A stretch of DNA of 6,206 nucleotides from Butyrivibrio sp. Lineage in GTDB: Bacteria; Bacillota_A; Clostridia; Lachnospirales; Lachnospiraceae. The notes beneath the pieces were generated by a model. That model was not told the origin of the DNA. It ran no database searches and was given only the letters and a program-made list of their open reading frames with translations. Made by a program: the position numbers and the translations under genes. Of the stretch, positions 1 through 4,708 are shown one piece after another (within the stretch, counting starts at the first letter, position 1; each line of letters begins with the position of its first letter). The stretch is from NCBI RefSeq assembly GCF_024699075.1, contig NZ_JAILQF010000398.1, positions 1 to 6,206 of the forward strand, in the 5' to 3' direction.

Positions 1-2
1 CA

Positions 3-92
3 GAGATTTTTTGTTACATCAAATTAGTTAGTTGGTACAAAAATTTTTGTACCAATTTTGTACCAGAATGCGACAATATAGACGAAAAATGA
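3..92 (+). CDS. Possible 3' end of an upstream gene (partial, weak)
   Basis: A plus-strand frame is open from the window edge to a TGA at 90-92 and would encode about 29 residues ending CDNIDEK. Nothing in it is diagnostic. It runs through the perfect palindrome at 32-55, which is unusual for coding sequence but does occur at the 3' ends of integrase genes whose arm sites overlap the gene. The other two frames close at 25-27 and 29-31. This may be the tail of a gene that starts left of the window, or only chance in AT-rich DNA. The missing upstream sequence would decide. Confidence 0.2.
   Translation, partial: EIFCYIKLVSWYKNFCTNFVPECDNIDEK
32..66. repeat. Perfect 24-bp palindrome plus a third half-site (TTTTGTACCA)
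   Basis: Positions 32-43 (TTGGTACAAAAA) and 44-55 (TTTTTGTACCAA) are exact reverse complements with no spacer. A third copy, TTTTGTACCA, follows directly at 56-65 in the orientation of the right arm. Two inverted half-sites plus one direct half-site suggest binding of a dimer and a further subunit, for example a repressor or excisionase, or integrase arm-type sites. There is no T-tract or GC-rich stem, so it is unlikely to be a terminator. The sequence is seen directly; the binding role is inferred. Confidence 0.6.
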
Positions 93-103
93 CAAAAAAA
101 TAC

Positions 104-120
104 GAGAGTCAAAAACTCTC
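104..120 (-). terminator. Hairpin with T-tract on the minus strand (possible minus-strand terminator)
   Basis: GAGAGT (104-109) pairs perfectly with ACTCTC (115-120) around a 5-nt CAAAA loop. On the minus strand the stem is followed by GTATTTTTTTGTC, so it could stop leftward transcription. The stem is only 6 bp and no minus-strand gene is visible to its right, so the role is uncertain. It is the first of four consecutive hairpins. Confidence 0.35.
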
Positions 121-148
121 AAAAGCTAGAATTTATGCGGGCTACGAG

Positions 149-186
149 CCTCTACGAAAGAGGAGGTGTCCCATTAAAGGGGCACC
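149..186 (+). other. Two adjacent hairpins (possible structured RNA)
   Basis: CCTCT (149-153) pairs with AGAGG (159-163). Immediately after, GGTGTCCC (165-172) pairs with GGGGCACC (179-186) through one U-G wobble around an ATTAAA loop. The two stems are separated by one nucleotide and sit in a GC-rich patch within AT-rich DNA. Followed by the terminator at 212-243, they could form the body of a short structured transcript. I recognise no Rfam-type family here. Confidence 0.35.
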
Positions 187-211
187 CCATAAGTAACAAA
201 ATACCTTCTCC

Positions 212-243
212 AAAAGAGCGTGTCTACCCCGACACGCTCTTTT
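212..243 (+). terminator. Strong rho-independent terminator, potentially bidirectional
   Basis: A perfect 13-bp stem is formed by AAAAGAGCGTGTC (212-224) and GACACGCTCTTTT (231-243) around the 6-nt loop TACCCC. The stem ends in TTTT on the plus strand and, through the leading AAAA, in TTTT on the minus strand as well. It insulates the integrase from transcription coming from the left, or ends a short RNA arising from 1-211. Confidence 0.75.
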
Positions 244-312
244 ACTGTCTAGAGTTTATGCGGGTTTGCGGGGTTTCTATGTTTTACTGAAGTACATCTT
301 AAATGGTTAACA

Positions 313-342
313 TAACTCGATTTACTCAAAACCTTACTCAAA
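313..342 (+). repeat. Short direct repeats TTACTCAAA upstream of the integrase
   Basis: TTACTCAAA occurs at 322-330 and again at 334-342, a 12-bp period, and a weaker relative, TAACTCGAT, lies at 313-321. Tn916-type integrases carry an N-terminal domain that binds short direct repeats next to the recombination core, so these are candidate arm-type sites. They could equally be regulator sites for the integrase promoter. The repeats are seen; the role is inferred. Confidence 0.35.
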
Positions 343-367
343 TCCTCAATTTTATTACTTTTTTATT

Positions 368-396
368 TTCACCATTTTAATATCCCATCGTATAAC
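368..396 (+). promoter_or_regulatory. Candidate sigma-A promoter of the integrase gene
   Basis: TTCACC (368-373) and TATAAC (391-396) match the -35 and -10 consensus at 4 of 6 and 5 of 6 positions, with an ideal 17-bp spacer. Transcription would begin near 403, giving a leader of roughly 77 nt. The region is AT-rich, so chance matches are likely. The downstream strong terminator-free stretch and the correct spacing favour this one. Confidence 0.4.
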
Positions 397-479
397 AAAT
401 TTTTGCATATTTATAGAATTGTTATTAGTTTTTTTCTGTGCTATCTTTTCATGCAAATAAATCGTTGGAGGATAGAGCG

Positions 480-1700
480 ATGCTTAGAACAGACACATTT
501 GGAAATATTCTTTATACAGGAGAGTCCCAGAGGAAAAATGGAACATATATGTTTAGGATGATGAAATGGGGCCAAAATACTTGGATATATGAAAAGACAT
601 TGGATGAACTAAGAATAAAGGAAAAATTGTTTTTAGATTCTATTGATAGGGGATATTCTGTTTTAAATGAAGAAATGACTCTTAATGAGGTTGTTGACTG
701 TTATATCGATAAGAGAGCAGATTATATAAAGGAATCAACACTTAATACTATGTATCATGAATACTATGATTGTAGAAATACAATTGGTAGAACCAAGATT
801 AAAAATCTTACGAAGTCTGAGATTGTCTATTATTTTATGGTAAAAGTGAAAAGTAAGAAAAATCCCAAAGGCTATGCTATATCAACTATAAAACGTAAGG
901 TTTCAGTTATTAATGGCGCTTTAAAAATGGCTTTGGGTGATAGAATTATAAAATATAATCCTGCTGAGGGTGTTATAAAGGAAATTATGGAAAAGTCAAA
1001 TTATAAAAAGAAGAAGATTTCCGGTTTGAACGAAGACCAGAGACAGAGGCTTGTTGAATATATGAAAAATAATACTAGGTATGCTAAGGATAAGCAGTTG
1101 ATACTTTTTCTTCTTGGTACAGGATGTCGTATAGGGGAAGCGCTGGCTCTTCGATGGAATGATATAGATTTTGAAGCTGGTCAGATCAGTATTAATCATG
1201 CTGTTACATATGTAAGCGAAAATAATCATAGAATAGCTCATATAAAAGAACCTAAAACAGAAGCAGGAAATAGATGTATTCCTATGCTGGAAGATGTGAG
1301 AGAATTATTGCTTGATATAAAAAAAGAGCAGGATTCTATCAATTATATGGAAAAGCAAGTTATTGATGGATATACAGATTTTATTTTTCTGTCGAATCGG
1401 GGGAAGATTTTTACAAGAGAAGCGGTATGCGCGAAGCTTCATAGGATAATAAATTCGTATAATGAAGAGTGTTCTTATAATGAGGTTAGTAAACTTCCGG
1501 ATATTACAACGCATCAATTGCGTCATACATTTGCGACTTTTTTGTGTAGAAACTCATATGACCTAAAAGCAATACAGCGGATAATGGGGCATGAAAGCAT
1601 TGTTATTACTTTGTCAATCTATGCAGATGCTACCGATGCCGGCGTGTTTGAGGCTATGAAAGCATTAGAAAAGTCATATTACCTGGGCTATGCTGCTTGA
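480..1700 (+). CDS. int: Tyrosine recombinase (Tn916-type/phage integrase)
   Basis: This 406-residue protein should integrate and excise a mobile element by site-specific recombination. The N-terminus (about residues 6-50), with GNILYTGESQRKNGTYMF, resembles the arm-binding domain of Tn916 integrase. A SAM-like core-binding domain covers about 65-165, and the catalytic domain about 180-390. The catalytic residues are complete: Arg217 in GCRIGEALALRW, Lys259 in EPKTEAG, His345 and Arg348 in THQLRHTFAT, His371 in MGHES, and nucleophile Tyr381 in SIYADAT. I chose the ATG at 480 because GGAGG at 467-471 lies 8 nt upstream and the Tn916-like domain begins there; a GTG at 438 is in frame but has no such site. 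No excisionase gene is visible upstream, although Tn916 has xis just before int. The gene is AT-rich, like the ATPase gene that follows 167 bp downstream. Confidence 0.93.
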   Translation: MLRTDTFGNILYTGESQRKNGTYMFRMMKWGQNTWIYEKTLDELRIKEKLFLDSIDRGYSVLNEEMTLNEVVDCYIDKRADYIKESTLNTMYHEYYDCRNTIGRTKIKNLTKSEIVYYFMVKVKSKKNPKGYAISTIKRKVSVINGALKMALGDRIIKYNPAEGVIKEIMEKSNYKKKKISGLNEDQRQRLVEYMKNNTRYAKDKQLILFLLGTGCRIGEALALRWNDIDFEAGQISINHAVTYVSENNHRIAHIKEPKTEAGNRCIPMLEDVRELLLDIKKEQDSINYMEKQVIDGYTDFIFLSNRGKIFTREAVCAKLHRIINSYNEECSYNEVSKLPDITTHQLRHTFATFLCRNSYDLKAIQRIMGHESIVITLSIYADATDAGVFEAMKALEKSYYLGYAA

Positions 1701-1730
1701 TTGATATGAACATAATAAGTAACTTAATTC

Positions 1731-1747
1731 TATCAAAATATTTGATA
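1731..1747. repeat. Inverted repeat TATCAAA-ATA-TTTGATA
   Basis: Perfect 7-bp arms surround a 3-nt loop, about 30 bp after the integrase stop. No T-tract follows, so it is a poor terminator. The same arms occur in the opposite order at 3521-3536, on the far side of the ATPase gene. Confidence 0.4.
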
Positions 1748-1773
1748 TTGTGTAAGTATTACGTTTAAAAAAA

Positions 1774-1856
1774 CTTGATTTAGTGCAAAACAAATGATAT
1801 AATCGAAAATGCTTGATTTGGTGATAAAAAAAGTATTAAAAAAACTCGATTAGGTG
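1774..1856 (+). repeat. Three 12-bp repeats (consensus CTTGATTTGGTG) in the ATPase promoter region
   Basis: The copies are CTTGATTTAGTG (1774-1785), CTTGATTTGGTG (1812-1823) and CTCGATTAGGTG (1845-1856). Each is preceded closely by an A-rich run, and they start 38 and 33 bp apart. A degenerate fourth, TTTGATATTGTG (1741-1752), lies 33 bp before the first. Copy 1 contains the -35 box, copy 2 lies at the predicted start point, and copy 3 overlaps the ribosome binding region. That placement suggests operators for a regulator of the ATPase gene, or a composite mobile promoter. The role is inferred. Confidence 0.6.
1775..1803 (+). promoter_or_regulatory. Sigma-A promoter of the DUF4143 ATPase gene
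   Basis: TTGATT (1775-1780) and a perfect TATAAT (1798-1803) are separated by exactly 17 bp. Transcription would start near 1810, giving a leader of about 58 nt. The -35 box lies inside the first 12-bp repeat. This gives the ATPase its own promoter, independent of the integrase. Confidence 0.7.
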
Positions 1857-1867
1857 TAGGGTGAATT

Positions 1868-3220
1868 ATGAAAAGAAAAATAGAAGAAAAGATATTGGAA
1901 TGGAAACAGCAAAGCAATGGAAGGACGGCACTCCTAATAGATGGTGCAAGGAGAGTTGGTAAAAGTTATATCGCAGAGGCGTTTGCCAAACAGAATTATA
2001 AATCGTATATTTTAATTGATTTTAATAAAGCTAGTGATGATATTAAGACATTGTTCGATGAAGATCTGGATGATTTAGATAGATTGTTTATGCTTTTGTC
2101 GGCGGCTTATAATACAAAATTGTATGAAAGAGAATCGCTTATAATATTTGATGAAGTACAGCTGTATCCTAGGGCGAGAGCAGCAATAAAGTTTTTGGTT
2201 TCTGACGGACGATATGATTATATGGAAACAGGATCACTTATGTCTATAAAAAAGAATGTGGAGAACATACTTATCCCTTCAGAAGAAAGACATATAAAAA
2301 TGTACCCGATGGATTTTGAAGAGTTCTTATGGGCAAAAGGCGAAGAAATGGTTATGCCAGTAATCAAAAACTCTTTTGAAAATAAAAAGCCTCTGGGACA
2401 GGCGTTACATAGGAAGATTATAACGCTTTTTAGGGAATACGTGATAATTGGCGGAATGCCTCAAGTGGTTGAAGAGTATACTAAAACAGGTGATTTTGAG
2501 GCTGCAGATTTAATAAAAAGAGATATTATCAGTTTATATAGAGAAGATATACAAAAACATGCTAAAGGATATGAATCGAAAGTTGAGAGTATTTTTGATG
2601 AAATACCATCGCAGCTTTCTAAACATGAGAAGAGATTTACGCTTTCGTCGCTTGGAAAAGGGGCAAGATTTAGGGATTATGAAAGTGCATTTTTATGGCT
2701 TCAGGATTCTATGATAGCTAATATATGCTTTAATTCTACAGAACCAAATCTTGGCCTCAAACTGAATCGTGATAATTCGTCATTTAAGATTTATATGGGT
2801 GATACGGGTTTGCTAATAAGTCATGCTTTTGATGAGAATGGAATTGTATCTGAGGATATATATAAAAAGCTTTTGTTTGGAAAATTAGAAGTAAATGAGG
2901 GAATGATATTTGAAAATGTTGTTGCCCAAATGCTTGCTACAAATGGAAAAAAATTATATTTTTACTCTAATCCTTCAAGGGATGATAAAGATAGTAGAAT
3001 GGAGATAGATTTTTTGCTTGCAAAGTCAAAGATAACAAATAGGCATAATATATCTCCAATTGAAGTTAAGTCTGGTAAGAATTATACGTTATCATCGCTG
3101 AATAAGTTCAAAAAAAAGTATAATGAGCAGTTAAATGTTGCTTATGTACTTCATGTAAATGATTTAAAAGAAGAGGGAGGTATTGTGTATCTTCCGGTTT
3201 ATATGACGGGGTTATTATAA
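1868..3220 (+). CDS. AAA_14 / DUF4143 family ATP-binding protein
   Basis: This 450-residue protein has the full length and domain order of the AAA_14-DUF4143 family, whose cellular role is not established. The N-terminal ATPase has Walker A GARRVGKS (26-33), Walker B LIIFDEVQ (91-98, Asp95 and Glu96), a sensor-like METGS (119-123) and the family signatures YPMDFEEFL (146-154) and IIGGMPQVVEEY (193-204). The C-terminal DUF4143 part (about 220-405) has IYMGDTGLL (308-316), GMIFENVVAQML (345-356), and EIDFLL (379-384) with PIEVKSG (397-403). Asp381, Glu399 and Lys401 there fit a PD-(D/E)XK nuclease-like core. No signal peptide or membrane segment is visible. The ATG at 1868 has AGGGTG at 1858-1863 (only 4 nt away) and AGGTG at 1852-1856 (11 nt away). 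The gene is AT-rich like the integrase, has its own promoter, and is probably cargo of the same accessory region. Confidence 0.9.
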   Translation: MKRKIEEKILEWKQQSNGRTALLIDGARRVGKSYIAEAFAKQNYKSYILIDFNKASDDIKTLFDEDLDDLDRLFMLLSAAYNTKLYERESLIIFDEVQLYPRARAAIKFLVSDGRYDYMETGSLMSIKKNVENILIPSEERHIKMYPMDFEEFLWAKGEEMVMPVIKNSFENKKPLGQALHRKIITLFREYVIIGGMPQVVEEYTKTGDFEAADLIKRDIISLYREDIQKHAKGYESKVESIFDEIPSQLSKHEKRFTLSSLGKGARFRDYESAFLWLQDSMIANICFNSTEPNLGLKLNRDNSSFKIYMGDTGLLISHAFDENGIVSEDIYKKLLFGKLEVNEGMIFENVVAQMLATNGKKLYFYSNPSRDDKDSRMEIDFLLAKSKITNRHNISPIEVKSGKNYTLSSLNKFKKKYNEQLNVAYVLHVNDLKEEGGIVYLPVYMTGLL

Positions 3221-3480
3221 TAATCCATAGATTCTCAAAGGTGCATGAGGGGATTCTTCCCATTTATATGTTAAAAAAATCTAAATGAAACCACCGGTTG
3301 ACAGATTGCAAGCTGAAGATGGTGGATAACAACCGTCCTTTTGGAGTAATAATTTTTGGATTTTTTGATTATAATATTAATACTGGGCTAATAGAATTTA
3401 GACAAGGTATTATCGATTGGCTTGAAGAAAGACGATATAATATATCTTTATGGCAAGATATATTAATTGATATGGGATTT

Positions 3481-3500
3481 ATTATTATTATTATTATTAT
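3481..3500. repeat. ATT trinucleotide microsatellite (about 6.7 copies)
   Basis: Six ATT units plus AT run without interruption, preceded by ATTT. In the 75-codon frame this encodes six isoleucines. Copy number may vary by slippage, but such changes keep the reading frame. Confidence 0.85.
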
Positions 3501-3520
3501 GCAAGTTTTTATGGTACTTA

Positions 3521-3536
3521 TTTGATAGATATCAAA
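3521..3536. repeat. Inverted repeat TTTGATA-GA-TATCAAA
   Basis: Perfect 7-bp arms surround a 2-nt loop. They use the same heptamers as the inverted repeat at 1731-1747 but in reversed order, so matching motifs flank the ATPase gene. The AT-rich background makes chance a real possibility. Confidence 0.35.
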
Positions 3537-3625
3537 TATATTCTAGTTTTATAGACGATGACAAATTTCAGTTTGTAGAGATAATGTGTTAGCGCGTTAT
3601 ATCAGAAGATAATATGAGAATGCAG

Positions 3626-3660
3626 ATATAGAGGTTGAGATATCAATCTCTATATTTTTT
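3626..3660 (+). terminator. Rho-independent terminator (plus strand)
   Basis: ATATAGAGGTTGA (3626-3638) pairs with TCAATCTCTATAT (3643-3655) over 13 bp with one G-U wobble and a GATA loop. The second arm runs directly into TTTTT at 3656-3660. It ends rightward transcription of the left region and protects the converging LysR gene. A weak, AT-rich version could also act on the minus strand after that gene, but no good T-tract follows on that side. Confidence 0.8.
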
Positions 3661-3727
3661 CATCATTTGCACCTTTTTAACGCACAGCACCATATGCAAT
3701 CAACCAAACATATGATAGTTATAACAC

Positions 3728-4585
3728 TCAAAGTATTGTGTTTTCATCGATTTTATCGAAGAGCGCACGGTACTTTTCTTTTTCTGAATCAAGGCATACC
3801 AGGTAATAGTCTGTATGGCATTCGGGATCGGCAAGAGGGATGTCTACCCTTCCCTGTACGAGATTACCTCTTTTGATAAAGTAGCTTGATGAAAAAATAG
3901 GGTAGTTGGAAGTCGAAGCCAGTTCAATGAAAGATGCTTCATCAACCTGAAGAAGGTATTTTGTATCCGGAGTCTTTTCTCTGGGGGTGTTTTCCCAAAA
4001 GCCAATGCGAGACAATAAGAGTACGGACATACCATTGATATCAGACAGGTGTATCTTTGGCTGGAAGGCCAAGGGGTCTCCCGGACGAATGGAAATAAAC
4101 AGATCCTCGTGTCCGCATTTTTTATAATATAATCTTTTGTCATCCGGCTCTGTGTGGACGACTGCAAGTTGATATATGCCGTTTAACAGATGATCAGTAA
4201 AGGAACGGTCATCCATCATGTCAGCTGAAATTGTCATGCCGTTAAAAAGATTGTTTATCATAGGTGTGAATACGGCCTGTGGAACCGGCGCACAGTATCC
4301 TATGGAAAGGGTGTGAAGGCTTCTGTCAAAGGATAGTACCTTGGATTCAAAGTCTGCCTCGGCTTCCAGGACTCTTCTGGCATATTCTGCAGCGTGTTTT
4401 CCGGTTTCGTTTAACTCAAGATGATTTTTGCTTCTGGAAAAGAGGGATACACCGAGATCTTCTTCCAGTTTCTTCATAGATCTTGTAAGCGCCGGCTGTG
4501 ATGTATGTAAAATGTCTGCTGTGGCAGATAATGTCTTGTTATCTGCAAATGTAACGAGCTGTTTTAATACGTGATTCTCAATCAT
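3728..4585 (-). CDS. LysR-type transcriptional regulator
   Basis: This 285-residue protein is a typical LysR family regulator, a DNA-binding protein that usually acts as a tetramer and responds to a small molecule. The winged helix-turn-helix is at about residues 7-60 (FADNKTLSATADILHTSQPA, then TRSMKKLEEDLGVSLFSR, and ELNETGK). The effector-binding domain runs from about 91 to 280, slightly short for the family but without a visible break. I chose the ATG at 4585 because GAGGA (plus-strand 4591-4595) lies 5 nt upstream; an in-frame GTG at 4597 overlaps that site. It is divergent from two aldo/keto reductase genes across 123 bp, the standard arrangement for a LysR protein and its target operon. 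The effector cannot be read from the sequence. Base composition is closer to the reductases than to the AT-rich genes on the left. Confidence 0.93.
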   Translation of the reverse strand: MIENHVLKQLVTFADNKTLSATADILHTSQPALTRSMKKLEEDLGVSLFSRSKNHLELNETGKHAAEYARRVLEAEADFESKVLSFDRSLHTLSIGYCAPVPQAVFTPMINNLFNGMTISADMMDDRSFTDHLLNGIYQLAVVHTEPDDKRLYYKKCGHEDLFISIRPGDPLAFQPKIHLSDINGMSVLLLSRIGFWENTPREKTPDTKYLLQVDEASFIELASTSNYPIFSSSYFIKRGNLVQGRVDIPLADPECHTDYYLVCLDSEKEKYRALFDKIDENTIL

Positions 4586-4620
4586 AACATTCCTCACTAT
4601 GCGTTATTGATATAGCAGAT

Positions 4621-4648
4621 TCCGATGTTGGTATTGTACAATATCGGA
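4621..4648. promoter_or_regulatory. Candidate LysR operator palindrome
   Basis: TATTGTACAATA at 4632-4643 is a perfect 12-bp palindrome. An outer inverted pair, TCCGAT (4621-4626) and ATCGGA (4643-4648), encloses it. It lies midway between the divergent LysR and reductase genes and touches the likely reductase -35 box, so bound regulator could control both directions. Binding by this LysR protein is inferred from position. Confidence 0.5.
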
Positions 4649-4656
4649 TTTATCAT
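4628..4656 (+). promoter_or_regulatory. Candidate promoter of the aldo/keto reductase operon
   Basis: TTGGTA (4628-4633) and TATCAT (4651-4656) are separated by 17 bp and match consensus at 4 of 6 and 5 of 6 positions. The start would be near 4663, leaving a leader of about 46 nt. The -35 box is embedded in the inverted repeat, consistent with regulation by the divergent LysR protein. Confidence 0.45.
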
Positions 4657-4708
4657 GTAAAGTTTGTATCACAGAACACAAAAACCTATGACAAGGAGGC
4701 ATTAACTT

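Larger units (their letters stand above)
126..264 (+). repeat. Direct repeat pair CTAGA(A/G)TTTATGCGGG, att-like
   Basis: The 16-mer at 126-141 recurs at 249-264 with a single A/G difference, offset by 123 bp. The second copy continues into a short tandem, GCGGGTTT then GCGGGGTTT (260-276). The copies flank 107 bp that contain three hairpins, including the terminator at 212-243. Near-identical GC-containing direct repeats in AT-rich DNA a few hundred bases before an integrase gene are what recombination core sites or duplicated att sites look like. That role is inference; no host gene or tRNA end is recognisable in the repeat. Confidence 0.5.
3298..3592 (+). pseudogene. Possible small hypothetical protein remnant with a frameshift
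   Basis: A frame opening with TTG at 3298, or more plausibly ATG at 3319, encodes up to 75 residues, including IIDWLEERRYNISLWQDILIDMG, before poly-Ile and a TGA at 3523-3525. I recognise no family, and neither start has a good ribosome binding site. In the +1 frame, beginning at the microsatellite, a tail of about 30 residues continues (CKFLWYLFDRYQIYSSFIDDD and a little beyond) to TAG at 3590-3592. Joined by a single-base shift, the two pieces would make one product of about 90 residues. Gain or loss of ATT units cannot cause this shift because the unit is 3 nt. All three frames are open here, so this may be chance. Confidence 0.25.
3221..3625. other. Gene-poor AT-rich stretch after the ATPase gene
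   Basis: This stretch holds no confident gene. It contains a weak 75-codon frame (3298-3525), an ATT microsatellite (3481-3500), an inverted repeat TTTGATA-GA-TATCAAA (3521-3536), and further short open frames typical of AT-rich DNA. It leads into the terminator at 3626-3660. It may be decayed accessory sequence. Confidence 0.5.

Noticed and set aside
159..193. A strong Shine-Dalgarno-like AGAGGAGG followed by ATT and seven codons to TAA
   Set aside because: ATT is a very rare start, the peptide would have seven residues, and the purine run is better explained as arms of the two hairpins at 149-186.
438..479. GTG at 438 as the integrase start, adding 14 residues
   Set aside because: It has no ribosome binding site, and the added residues are not like the family. 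The ATG at 480 has GGAGG 8 nt upstream.
996..1526. Minus-strand open frames of 73-81 codons inside the integrase gene
   Set aside because: They lie antisense to a clearly conserved protein, have no family resemblance, and are expected by chance in AT-rich DNA.
1701..1747. Terminator for the integrase gene at the TATCAAA inverted repeat
   Set aside because: The stem is short and AT-only, and no T-tract follows.
1774..1856. CRISPR array
   Set aside because: The three 12-bp repeats are too short and imperfect, and they overlap promoter and ribosome binding elements.
3667..4479. Open frames overlapping the LysR gene on both strands (66-107 codons)
   Set aside because: They overlap a complete, recognisable regulator in other frames and have no recognisable domain or supporting ribosome binding site.
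4586..4597. GTG at 4597 as the LysR start
   Set aside because: It overlaps the GAGGA that serves the ATG at 4585, and LysR proteins normally start only a few residues before the helix-turn-helix domain.
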